From Anarhynchus alexandrinus (Eukaryota; Chordata; Aves; Charadriiformes; Charadriidae), in assembly GCA_008711295.1 (NCBI GenBank), contig VUYV01000003.1, positions 8,212,515 to 8,276,514 on the forward strand: a stretch of 64,000 nucleotides of DNA. The letters run 5' to 3'. This document shows, piece after piece, positions 50,288-61,600 of this stretch. Under the pieces are notes generated by a model. The model made no database searches and had not been told where the DNA came from. It was given only the letters and a program-made list of their open reading frames with translations. Positions within the stretch are counted from its first letter, which is position 1. Each line of letters opens with the position of its first letter. Both the position numbers and the translations under genes were made by a program.

Positions 50288-50451
50288 TAAAAAAAAAAAA
50301 AACCAACACCCCCCCCAACCCCACCCAACAAACAAACAAACAAAAAAACCCTTATTAAAGCTATTTATTTCTTCTCTAGGATGAGACAGGAGGGGAAAGG
50401 GGGAAGGGATTAAGGGTTGGTGGGGTTTTTTTTTTCCTTTTTTTTTTTAAA
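50288..50451. repeat. Low-complexity fold-back: A/C-rich arm and G/T-rich arm
   Basis: The left arm at 50,288-50,350 is an A run, then C-rich sequence, then CAAA repeats. The right arm at 50,413-50,450 reads GGGTTGGTGGGG followed by two T runs. The reverse complement of the right arm resembles the left arm over about 40 bases, so the two can fold together imperfectly. Either arm could be a retroposon tail or simple sequence, and the pairing may follow from composition. Confidence 0.4.
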
Positions 50452-50885
50452 GTACTGGGAACAGCAAGGAATGGAGCTATTTACAGTCTTAAATAAATGT
50501 GCAGCTGTGTATAGTAGTAACTGGTAATAGACAAGAGACTATAAAGGGTGATGGGCTGGGGAAGGTGATGGGGGAAGAGAACTTGGAGTATTGTGAGTGG
50601 AGAGAGATGTTTTGGGAGCCCTGACGGAAACATTAGAATAAGGAAGAGGAATCGTAGTGGAAAGGAGAGAGATGGAAAGATAATGAGAATTTGGGAAGCA
50701 AGAAGGTAGTTAAACCTACTCAGAGCAGCAAGAAGTAAAACGGAAAATGAGAAGAGGAAATGAGATTGAAAAGCTCTTACTAATGCATGGCAGGGAGAGC
50801 ATGTAAGAAACTGAAAGGATAAAAATGAGGAAAACAAGATGATTACACATATTTCTGATACATCTGAATGGCAAATATAAATCAT
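50360..50885. repeat. Purine-rich tract on the + strand
   Basis: For about 500 bases the plus strand is strongly enriched in A and G with repeated GGAAAG, GAGAGA and GGAAGA words. This removes stop codons from one minus-strand frame (134 codons at 50,481-50,885, rich in Phe, Leu and Ser), which is therefore a compositional artefact. It could be a decayed GA-rich simple repeat. Confidence 0.4.
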
Positions 50886-53800
50886 TTTGCTAATACACGT
50901 GTGTATGTGCGTGCATGTGTGTTAAATAAAATAAGGCTTGCCCTGTCTTTGAAAGATTTCCTTCATGGTCAGGGTCCCCCTTTTAGGGCTATAGATGTTG
51001 ATAAGGAAAACTATATAGAATAGACACTTCATGGTTGACTCCATCCCTTTACCTATTTCTGCTATTCAACATCTTTCATTTCTGATGATAGTTTTGGCAG
51101 ATTTGCATGACCATTTGAGCTTCTGGTTTTTCCATGTGTGTGCCATTGCAAACCACTCCACATTATACAGGGAAAACTGGCTCTGACAGCTTCCAGGGAA
51201 GGTTTCTTCTCTCCCCATGTCCTCAACATGTAAATTAGATTACTGCTAGATGTCTACAGATGGTGTGCAATTGAGGTAGATTACTTATGGACAAACAGTT
51301 CCTGCTTGGAACTACCATCAACTTTGAGACCCTTTACAGAACATAGGGAGCTTGGAGGAAAAAAAGATGGTATCCAAATTCAGGTCACCTTTCATTTTGG
51401 TTCTACCGAGAAAAAAAAAAAAAAAAAAAAAAAAAAACAGACAAGAAAAAATTAAAAAAAAAAAACCCAAAAAAAAACAGACAAGAAAATTGTACTGACA
51501 AAACCAATCCTGGTTTGCTCAATCTGTGTTTATTGGGTTCTGAAAATAGATGGAGCATTCAGAACTCTCCCATGCATTAGCAGCAGGCAAAGTTCATTCA
51601 CATCAGATTTTTGCCTCCTCTTCTCCCCTTTGGGCAGTATAATGTAAAAGCCATATAAATAGAAATAAAACTTTCAAAAGCCTGGAAAAATCCCCAGAAA
51701 TATTTTAGCAACCTTCATATACCTCTCAAATCTGAAAAATTCTTTCTAGGCGCTAAGTGGATATTTCTGAGTGCTATGAACAACTTGTGATAGAACAGAA
51801 ACATTTGTTATGTCCTGGTAAAGGCTGTGAGGAAGATTCAGAATCTTCATAGGAAGTCAGTGATATTTTGGGCTGTATGATCAACTCTGCTCTTCAGAGT
51901 TCAAATGTGAAATGCGTACTGTTGTTACATCAGAAATCTGGTTGAGATATCCTTGCTCCAGTAGCCTTTGAATCATTAGCTGTCTGCTCCACTGTGCATT
52001 CAGACAATATCCCAACTTGATAACCTAGTTTCCCTTACCTTATATTAGTCTTATTCTTTTTTTTTTTAATATAGGCTTATATATTTATATTTTATATACT
52101 TTGTTTAGAACTTTTGACCACACAGTTTATTCATAAGTAATCACATCTTCTTAACAGAAGAAATCTGAAATGGTATGCCAAATGCTTCTTACAAAGTCAC
52201 ACCCCAATGCAAATTATTTTACAGGCACAAAATTATGCTAAAGAAATGTTAGTGTTGCAAAGTCACTCACTCAGAATTGAGGAGGTACCAAAAATTATGT
52301 TACCTGCAACTTTATTTAGTCTTGTGAATTAACTGCTGTGTGTAGTGATATGCTTTCACAACATTATCGCCAAGTGGAGTTTCCATAGGACTCCTGCTCC
52401 ACTTGCACATAGGCTGCAGTATGCCCTGGAAATGAGCTGAAACTCTGCAGTGGAATTGCCTCTTTTGTCCCAGCATCCTTGCTCATTTGTTGTGGGAAAC
52501 CTGAGGTATGAGCTGAATAAAACAGGGGGACAAAAAAAAGATGCGATAGTCTTGGGATTAAGGAAGCTGAAGGGCACCTAGAGATTTTAATGTAGTCCCA
52601 CGTCTACCCAGAGTCCCAGCATGATATTTGGCAAGTCACCAGAAATATGTCTCTCTTGGTATGCTTCTCATTTTTGGGGGATAGTGTTGTTTTAAATTTT
52701 GGTCCTGGAATCTTATCAGTAGTAGAGCCGCTATCTGGCTAAGTAGGAGTTAGCCTGCACAACACTGCATGCTTCTTACTTTGATCTCATTGAAACTCAT
52801 TCTTTCACTTATGAAATACTGCTCTGTACTCACAGAAGTGTTGAGAATGATTATTTATGAAACACACACACACAAAAAAAAAGCTGTAGCAAAGCTGACA
52901 TAGAAAAAGGCCTAAAGAATTCATTGTTCAATTAAAATTTGGGTCTCGTTAAGTACGAGTTGCTCATTCATGATTTTCAAAGCAAAAGTGCAGCATCTGC
53001 AGAATCAGTGTTCTCTATGAGAAAAATCCATTACTTCAAAGTTTTTCAATTGTTTCTCAGGGAAAATCTAAACAATATATCCCTTCAGCTTTAAGCAACA
53101 TAATGTGGAATGCTGTCTTAAAGGTATCGTAATTTGGGGCTGCGTATGGTCCTATGCTAATAAATTAAGCAGCCTCCAGGAGTGTTCCGAGACACTAAAA
53201 TGGTATTGTCTGTACCATAAAGTTGTAAAAATATTTCTTGGCATGACTTTGGCCTGAGCTAATTATCACTTTTTCTGAACAATTACATGGGCCGGGGACC
53301 ATCCCTCATAGGCAGTCAGTGTGTGGCTATCCTGTTATGAAGGATAAAAAGGTTTAACAGTATGCTTGTATGACATTCTGTGTCTGTTGGTCTCAGTAAC
53401 AGACCTTGCCTCAGTTAGTTTACAAGTATAAATGTAGCCACGAGCACCAGGCTCCCAGGCCAGGTTACCTATCGAAAAGCGCTATTCATTTTTCCTTCTA
53501 CCTAAGCACATTGTTGTGTTATGAGATCCAATATGTATGGAGTATACCATGGAAAATACTACTTATTCAGGCGGTGTGAAACTTGAATATGACTCTCATG
53601 ACATAGCAAACCACTGCAGGGTAATACATTTTAATGTAGGCAATTTTTTTTCTGAAGGGTGAGGAAAAAGGGAGGCAAGACCAGTTTGTATAAACAGGTC
53701 CATAGAAGCACTTTGCTGCAGGGAAACCGAAATGAGTCATGAGCTGAAAATATTTGAAACTTCTGATTTGCAAAGAATTATGATATTTAAATACTTAGTT

Positions 53801-55971
53801 ACGATGTAGGATGGAAAATATTTTTGAAATATCAGCATTTCTTCTTTGTTCTTATTCTCCTGTAAAGACAGATTTTCTGCACCTAAGAGTGTATGAAGTA
53901 GGCTGTATCCAGTGTGATTTGGACTCCATAAAGACTTTCCACCCCGCTTTTCTTTCATTTAACAGTTGCAAGGTAAACATTGCCTAGGAGTGGGTAAGGG
54001 ATGCGCAGCTACCTGTCTGCACACAACAAAGGGCAGTGATGTTCAGGGGCATGGAGATGTTATTCTGCACTCAGCTACTGGATTACTGTGTGTAAAATAA
54101 TTTTTACTCACTGAGGAAAAAATTTGGGTTTGCATAATTTAGCAAGAGGGTTGCCTGTGAAACCGCAGCTGAAAGAAGTTGTTTTCAGTGCCATTTCACT
54201 TAGGAACAAAACAGCAGGGAAGCCTACCCGCCAGCGCAAAGTAGTGCCCCAGGCATAGGGAAGAGCACAGGCAGTGTCCCTGGCTCCCACACAAAGAAAT
54301 GGTGGTTACTCCCACCAGCTGTGATGTCCAGCAGACCTTTCCCTGCAAACTGATGCAGTTTTGAAACAAGCTTGTGGAAGCTCTCGTCAAGCTCACCTGC
54401 CCTTTTTGGTACCTGATACCACAACAGCAAGATGATGCTGGGCGGCAACTGGGCACGAGCAGCTGCTGTCAAAGCACTGTGGGGTCATCTGCCGTGACAA
54501 AATATGTCAGGGAGAGAAGTTGTTCCCCACTAGACAGACACCGGCAGCCTCTTCCCTAGTTCTGTTACCTCACCCAGTACAAGAGATAGATGGGACTTTT
54601 TGGGTGAGGCAACTATTATATGGCCTTTTCTGTCATTATCTTTCAGGTGTTATGGACAGAACCAAAACAGATTGTGTGGTATGACTCAGGCTTTGTTTGC
54701 TCTATGCTGTCCAGCCCAGACCTAGAAGTTTGCAAGTGCTGTAAAGCATGATAATCTTTCCTTCTTGTTTTGCTTTCCCTAACCAGCTAAGGGAGACACT
54801 GTGGGTACTGAGACATTTACAGGAGGCATTCATGAGTTATTTTTACTCTCAGTCATGTCTTCTATAGGAGGCATACCACGGACATATGTAGAAATGAGAA
54901 CCTTCGCCAAAAGAATTTAATTCTTGGGGAAAAAGATACATCTTCCCTCCTGGGGCCTATTAATTTTTCAATTGCTGTTTCTAAGCACATGAAATTTAGA
55001 ATATTTTTTTAAAATATCTACTACTTGAAATCAGAGTTTATCCTGCCATTCTGACCAAAAAAACTGTAAATGTCACACATTTGTCTGAAACCCGCAGAGC
55101 TCTCTGACGTCGTGTGCTCACTTCTCTGGTTATGTTGGTACCTCACGCATTGCAGTGCAGCGTGAGAGCCTGTACCCAGCTGTGCACCCCAGTGTGCCTC
55201 CTGTAATGGGACAGCCCAACTTCATCTGATCCATCATCCAGCTGAGCTTGGCATATGTGGCCACAGAGCAGGAGGGAGATCTCAGTTGAGGAAGGGTGAC
55301 AATGGGGGAGGCCTTATGCTTGAATACTCCCCCACCGAAGTCAAAGTCTCCAGCTGCAGCCAGGTGCTATCCTGCCAGGTAACTGGACTTGCCAGGCATG
55401 TATGTCCCTGGCACACAGTACTGTGTGGAGTATGAAGAACTTCACAGGTCTGAAGTTAATCATCTCCAGACTGGAGGAAATGGAAGGTGCTACTGTCTCA
55501 GGCCTGAACTAGAAAATAAACTTCTCCATTAGCATCAAAAAGAGACTCTGCTCAGCGGTATCCCATTGTGACTGCATGCTGCTATCAGCCAAGTGGCAGG
55601 GGCTGAAATCACAATTGTTAGGTCTCCATTAGTAATTTAATATAGAACATTATTGTTCGTTAAAATGATCTCTTTTGTCGCCAGAGAAATAAAAGATATC
55701 TTCCCACTGGAGCTCCTCAGTTGTTAACTAACATAAGGGATTTCATGCCTTTGCCAAGGCCACCCTGAGCTTTTCTCAAAAAACTGAGCCATAGTTGAAA
55801 GTTGCCTGGTCTACATGGTGCAAAGTCCTTGGTTTTGCAACACAGAACAGTCCTGCACATTAGCAAAGCAGCTTATTCAGTTTCTGATATTTATTTATGA
55901 TAAAGAAAAGAAGCAGTCTTATGAATGTGCATATGTATCATGTGTCCATGATATCTGAAAAGTCATGACAG
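50886..55971. other. Non-coding stretch, no gene recognised
   Basis: No recognisable gene. A poly-A block lies at 51.41-51.49 kb and a short CA run near 52,865. Frames near 54,100-54,560 are open on both strands in slightly GC-richer DNA but encode nothing I recognise. The interval 53,100-53,310 has several AATTA-type words and may be a conserved non-coding element, judged only by appearance. Confidence 0.5.
51411..51490 (+). repeat. Poly-A tract with a duplicated unit
   Basis: There are 27 A in a row at 51,411-51,437, followed by CAGACAAGAAAA, then a second A-rich segment, then CAGACAAGAAAA again at 51,478-51,489. The unit is an A run plus CAGACAAG, present twice about 40 bases apart, as from slippage or local duplication. 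A retroposon tail is possible but no body is recognised upstream. Confidence 0.75.
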
Positions 55972-57388
55972 TCAGGTGAAGTCCCCAGTGATCAGAAAAA
56001 GGGAAACATTGCAGCAAGGAGGACCCTGGGAACTACCAACCTGTCAGCCTGACCTCTGTGCCTGGGAAGATCATCAAACAGATCCTCCTAGAAGCTATGC
56101 TAAGGGAGGTGATTTGAGACAGCCAGAATGGCTGCACCAAGGGCAAGTCCTGCCTGACCAACCTAGTGGCCTTCTATGACGGAGTGACTCCATCAGTGGA
56201 CAAGGGAAGAGCTACGGATGTCATCAATCTGGACTTCTGTAAGGCCTTTGACACAGTCCCACACAACATCCTTCTCTCTAAATTGGAGCTATACGAATTG
56301 ATGGATGAACTGTTTAGTGCATGAGGAATTGGTTGGATGGTTGCATCCAGAGGGTAGCAATCAATGGCTCAATGTCCAGATGGAGATCAGTGACGAGTAG
56401 TGTCCCTCAAGGGTCCATATTGGGACTAGTACTGTTTAAAATCTTCATCAATGACATAGACAGTGGGATCGAGTGCACCCTCAGCAAGTTTGCAGACAAT
56501 AGCAAGCTGAGTGGTGCAGTTGACATGCCCAAGGAAAGGGATGCCATACAAAGGGACCTGGGCAAGCTCTAGAAGTGGGCCCATGTGAACCTCATGAGGT
56601 TCAACAAGACCAAGTGCAGGGTCCTGCATGTGGGTTGGGGCAACCCACAGTTTCAATACAGGCTGGGGGATGAATAGGTTGAGAGCAGCCCTGCCGAGAA
56701 GGACTTGGGGATACTGGTGGATGAAAAGCTGGACATGAGCTGCAATGCACACTCGCAGCCCAGAAAGCCAACCACATCCTGGTCTGCATCAAAAGAAGCG
56801 TGGCCAGCAGGTTGAGGGAGGTGATTCTGCCCCTCTACTCTGCTCTTGTGAGACCCCACCTGGAATACTGCGTCCAGCTCTGGAGTCCTCAGCATAGTAA
56901 AGACATGGACCTGTTGCAGTGAGTTCAGAGGAGGGCCACAAAAATGATCAGAGGGCTGGAGCACATCTCCTATAAGGAAAGGCTGAGAGAGTTGGGATTG
57001 TTCAGCCTGGAGAAGAGAAGGCTCCTGGGAGACCTTATAGCGGCCTTCCAGTACCTAAAGGGGGCTTATAAGAAAGATGGGCACAGACTTTTTAGCAGGG
57101 CCTGTTGCAATAGGACAAGGGGTAATGGTTTCAAACTAAAAGAGGGTAGATTTAGACTAGAGAGAAGGAAGAAAGTTTTTACGATGCTGGTGGTGAAACA
57201 CTGGAAAAGGTTTCCCAGAGAGGTGGTAGATGCCCCATTCCTGGAAACATTCAAGGTCAGGTTGGATGGGGCTCTGAGCAACCTGATCTAGTTGTAGATG
57301 TCCCTGCTTATTGTGGGGGAGGTTGGACTAGATGACCTTTAAATGTCCCTTCCTACCTACACTATTCTATGATTCCATTCTATGATTA
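55972..57388 (+). mobile_element. CR1 LINE, 5'-truncated copy (copy E)
   Basis: About 1.4 kb on the plus strand, same subfamily as the 17.1-18.3 kb copy. One 68-base stretch (GTGATTCTGCCCCTCTACTC onward at 56,821) is nearly identical between the two. It starts a little further upstream, in the region before RT motif A (GGGAACTACCAACCTGTCAG, the NYRPVSLTS block). The 3' end reads GGTTGGACTAGATGACC, then TCCCTTCCTACC, then two octamer units, ATTCTATGATTCC and ATTCTATGATT. No clear target duplication was seen. Confidence 0.9.
55990..57291 (+). pseudogene. CR1 ORF2 reverse transcriptase remnant (copy E)
   Basis: Blocks in order: a degraded [13 protein letters not shown] start; [14 protein letters not shown] sequence; motif A as [13 protein letters not shown] from about 56,229; a frame with MRNWLDG, a motif B variant [10 protein letters not shown], and motif C reading FADN at 56,489-56,500, so the second aspartate is asparagine. 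A TAG at 56,570-56,572 cuts the frame just after the GKL residues, another in-frame TAG lies about 100 bases on, and a one-base loss follows near 56,740. The C-terminal 115-codon frame at 56,944-57,291 is open and includes [14 protein letters not shown] and HWKRFPREVVDA. It is dead, but only moderately decayed. Confidence 0.85.
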
Positions 57389-58274
57389 CAGTATCAGCAA
57401 CTTATGCTGGTTTATTAATATTAGAGTATTAACAGCTGTGCTGCTTTTTTTTAGTCTATATCCTGGGCCTTTCATGAGTAAGGCTGTGGAAACAAAAGAA
57501 ACCACCTTATTGTCCTAACTGATATGCTTAGACAGGTTTTCAGGTATCAAAACCTTCTTGTGTTACTCTCTTTTAATCTTCATATAATGAAGTTCACGAG
57601 AAGAAAGCTGGTGTGTTAAAAAGTCATCAGCCACCATCCAAACTGAGGTTGCTTGGCTGTACACTCAAATCAAGAAGTTCCACAACGAAGTGAAATTTAC
57701 TTGTACCCCCTTATTTCAGCTCAGCTGGGAGCAGGGACTTTGAAATGATCTTTCATCGCAGGATTGCCTGCTGGTTTTCCTGCAGAAGCCTGCTCATCCA
57801 AATCAGACAAGGAAAATCCCCCCCGGGCCAGCAGCTGGTGATCTTATTTCTGGCATACTAAAGCTGTTTTCAGCGTTTCACTCTTCCACTTTGCATTATT
57901 TTCATGTAATGCTGTTGCACATTAGGGAGATTCCCTACCTCTTCTTACACCATGTTCTCACTCCAGGTTTGAGGAACAGCAAGCCCCCCACGCCCAAAAG
58001 ATCTTTAAAATGTAACCTTAAGTCTAATTTACTGTTTCTGCCCAAGATTCTGGAAAATTGCACTTTGGCTGCAGTCACACCTCAGTGGGAATGCCAGTTT
58101 CAATCCATTTCAGAGAGGGCTTTGGAAACCTTTCCCAGCCCCAAAACTGCTTCGCCAGCTGTTTCCTCCCTGCTGGAAAGCCACAACCATCTCTCACCTG
58201 TAATTCTCTTGGACTCCTCCGCTGCTCTTGCTGTGGGGGCTGGGAAATTTTGCTCAGATTATTGGGTGACTCAC

Positions 58275-58316
58275 GCAGATCTGGTGCCGCTCTTTGCAGA
58301 TCTGGTGCTGCTCGTG
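58275..58316 (+). repeat. 21-base tandem duplication
   Basis: GCAGATCTGGTGCCGCTCTTT at 58,275-58,295 is followed at once by GCAGATCTGGTGCTGCTCGTG at 58,296-58,316, with three differences. The unit length is a multiple of three, so the overlapping 169-codon frame is not broken and repeats ADLVPLF as ADLVLLV. This frame is otherwise unrecognised. Confidence 0.8.
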
Positions 58317-59309
58317 AAGCATTTTGTATGTCAGCCTTCTCAGTCATGTTTTTGTCTAAGGGTTTGTGTGTTTGGGAATGTCACGGCTGCAGTTACTTAA
58401 ACTCTTTGGGGTGAGCACATCTCCTTGCGCCCCATGCTGTTTAATGGCCTTAAATATGCTGCTTTGGGGTTTTGTTTTCAATTGCTGCACTTTCTCGTGT
58501 CAGTGCTATATAGCTGCAGCTCAGTTATTCTGCCTCTTACCAACTATGCAACCTCAGCGAGAGACTGTGGCCTGGCATCTCTGTCAGCAGAGACCTTGCA
58601 GAGGTCACACATGAATTACAGCTGAGCATCAACAAAACCCAAGTTGCCATCCTGAGTCCCCATAAATACTCATCACGATCATATATTATCACCCACTCTA
58701 TCCTTTCAAAGGACGTGAATGTATTTTCAAGCATTTATCAATTAAGCCTCAAAATATCTCATTGAGGTACTGCAAATTAGGTGATAAAGGGATCAATTTA
58801 CCTAACACTGATATGCACCTACTTCAGAAATTAAATAGCACATCACAGCTATTGAACAATGCACATTTAAATCCCCGAATGATGGACTGTGGCCGCAAAT
58901 GTGGAAATTAACTTCTTCACTGCAGCACTGTCTGGTTCATTTAGCAACAGCCTCAGCCAAGACTTTTTGTAAGTGAACTCCCCAGAGGAGAAAGGACCCA
59001 CTGAATACAGGAACCCCCATGTGTAGGCATGAGAAATGTGTGGGAGACAAAGCCTCAGACTCGTGTAGGAATGTGAAATATATGGGACTAATAGCTTTAT
59101 CTCTGCCAGTCTTATCTCTGGTGGATGACTAGACCCCAGATCTACCCATCAATTGGTTACCTAAAGTCTTCTCTCTGAAAATCGCCTTCCTCTTTCAATA
59201 TTAAGACTACAGTGATGGAAAAATTGTGCTACCTTAGACTGCATTGTTCCTTCTTTGATTACTTCCTCTAAATCCAGCGGTAAGCTAAATTTCAACTGAA
59301 AACTTCCAA

Positions 59310-59460
59310 ATAGAAGTATATACAAGACACTGGGAGGTGTATGTCTATAGTGTATGGAGGTATATACACATATACGTATTCATATACATAATATAAACAT
59401 AGACACACATATGTATGTACATATTTTCTGCATATATATGTGAATGATTTGTTATATATT
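59310..59460. repeat. TA/CA-rich alternating purine-pyrimidine tract
   Basis: About 150 bases are dominated by interrupted GTATATACAC, CATATACGTAT, ACACATATGTATGTACAT and CATATATATG words. It is a decayed dinucleotide-type simple repeat with AT-rich, easily unwound sequence. Confidence 0.6.
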
Positions 59461-60171
59461 TTCCTCTGCAAGGAAGGTACATTTATGTACTGTACACTGA
59501 GTACTCAAGTGTTTGAATTTGGCATTGTTGATACATTTTCTTGAGGTTGCCAGAAATCAAGGGAGAAAGTGGCAAGGAGGGGACAAATGGTTGTGTTTAT
59601 GGAGCAAGAAGCAAAAACTTGCTGTTTTTAAACTTTAAACTGTCATCGGGGTTGGGGAGAGGAAAGTAGTCTTACTTCAGAAAATGTCAAATTTTAAGAG
59701 TCTTACAGCCAGAGCTAGTAGGATCTTCTCTTTCACTGCAGTAACAAGGTATACCAGGATTCCAGTTTCCTATCATTTTCAGAAAAAATGTGCAGCAACA
59801 CACCTTCTACAGAAGCTGTGAGCTTCAAGAGAAGCAAGACCTGTTCTTCTCAGGACTTTCAGGCTCTGTGCAGAAAGCCCAACGGCCATACATTTACGAT
59901 GCTGCACAGAAGGGCCATCCTACATTTGTAAACCCAAGAAACCCGGGCCTCCCAGCAACTCCTTAGATGAGCTGGCAAAAAGTCAGGCAGATTTCTGACA
60001 GAAATCCTTTCTGTGGCTCATTGGCAGCTCATTAAATGGTATTTCTGAGAGATATTTCTGTTTCAAAGAACTGACAGCTTCTGACGCATTGGAAAATTCC
60101 CAGCTGCTTTCCCATTTCCTTCTTAACAATTATGATAGTATGACAATTTCCTCTTTTAGAGCCCTGCTCAT

Positions 60172-60232
60172 CTTTGCACCAGGGTAAATCAGGAGTAATA
60201 TTATTGAAGTCATTGATTTTACGTTGTTGGAA
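60172..60232 (+). repeat. Possible ancient sauropsid repeat relic
   Basis: GCACCAGGGTAAATCAGGAG followed by TAATATTATTGAAGTCATTG matches, with few changes, a block I recall from old reptile and bird repeats (ACCAGGGTAAATCAGGAGTAACTCCATTGAAGTCAATGG). About 45 bases align, and the family name is uncertain. Confidence 0.45.
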
Positions 60233-61507
60233 AATTGTTATAGAGGGAAACTGGGACTCTGCTCTCACTTTAGACTCCTGGATGAATGTCTACAAGGTAT
60301 TCTTTGTGTCATTTAGAAATATTGGTAAATATGATCTATAAAAAGGGTAATTAGATTTCATGTTCTGTGACCTTGGAGTCTGATTACAACAATTCTTCCT
60401 TGATTCTCTGCTAATTGATCAGCAGGCTCTTGTTTATGCACAATGCAACTGCTACCATAGATTTTTGGCTAGGTCTTGGCCAGCATACTATTTTATAGCT
60501 GCATCTTGGTGACACTGCTGCCTTAAAAGTCATTTTAATTGCGTGTGTGGCTAGCTACCTTCCTAAGCATCTTCCCAACTTGACTGCATTTATCCTAATA
60601 CAATGAATACCAGGAAAAGAAGCTCTATTATTCCTATTTCTCAGGTGGGAGAAGAAAAATATACTCTTTCTTAGGTGATCTATCACTCACTGGTGCTGAT
60701 AGCAATCAGGCTATTGACTGCTGAGCAGTGAAGAGCTCTTGCTTGTCACTGTCAAGGCTCCTTTGTTTTGTATTACTGAGATGCTCAGTGAAGCAGAGAC
60801 TGGCTCCTCAGCCCAGGGCTTACGCTGTGCGCATGGGGTGTGGAAAGCCAATACACAGATATATTTCCTAACAGTTTATAGTACACTGCATATTCTGGGT
60901 GGGTTCCAAGCAGTACTTAGTATAAATGATATGCCAATCAAAATTATTTTTGCAACTATAACCCGTTATAATATAGTCTCCTATCTGAAGCATCAACTTA
61001 ATATAAGTCAAATCTCTTTTCTTAAGCTTTAACTCTTACGTGTATAATTTCCCTCGTCCCAAACTAATCCTGCTTCTGTCCTGTAAGGTTCTTGGTAGTG
61101 CACAACAGCAAAGCATAATTTATCTACTGGTTATATAAATCTTAATAATCACTGCTTCCATTAGGTCATGTGCATTTTATTTCTTAGTCAGGATTGAATT
61201 TTGTATGGAATATCTGACATACTTCAACAAGTAAATAAGATTTTTAAATGTGCAGCATGTCTCTTCCAAGCCAGTTTTCTAATAATTCAGCTTCTGTATA
61301 AAAGCTGACTTTTTCAAAAAAGTCCCCTGTAGCCAGCAAGATGATTAGTGAAAATGTGACCATTTCTATTGGTAAATAAATGTGTGGTTTCATAATGTGC
61401 CCGCTTTGTCATTATCACTAGCTTAAGGAGTTCCTCCCTCCACTCTTAGTTCCTGGATTCTGTGCAGTAGAAAGTGGGGTAGCTCTCCCATGAGAAGTTC
61501 AGATGCA

Positions 61508-61600
61508 GGCACCTGGAGCAGAGGACTAGAGCATCATAACCCAATGACTTGGGCATTCATCTTGGGGGTCAGTGACTTCGGATCAAACCTCTGGCCTGAA
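61508..61600 (+). repeat. Possible tRNA-derived SINE relic
   Basis: GGAGCAGAGGACTAGAGCAT resembles the A-box part of old tRNA-derived SINEs (CAGTGGTTAGAGCACT-like), then GACTTGGGCATTC, then TTCGGATCAAACCTC where a B box (GGTTCGAATCC) would lie. A- to B-box spacing of about 55-60 bases is longer than in a tRNA. No cloverleaf is retained and it is not a tRNA gene. The resemblance is loose. Confidence 0.25.

Noticed and set aside
50481..50885. 134-codon minus-strand frame, hydrophobic, as a membrane protein
   Set aside because: The plus strand is purine-rich here, so the minus strand gives Phe, Leu and Ser codons and few stops automatically.
54100..54560. Overlapping frames on both strands as a retroposed gene copy
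   Set aside because: No protein family recognised, no poly-A tail or flanking duplication, and frames are open on both strands.
61508..61600. A functional tRNA gene
   Set aside because: No acceptor stem or cloverleaf can be drawn and the box spacing is too long; kept only as a possible SINE relic.
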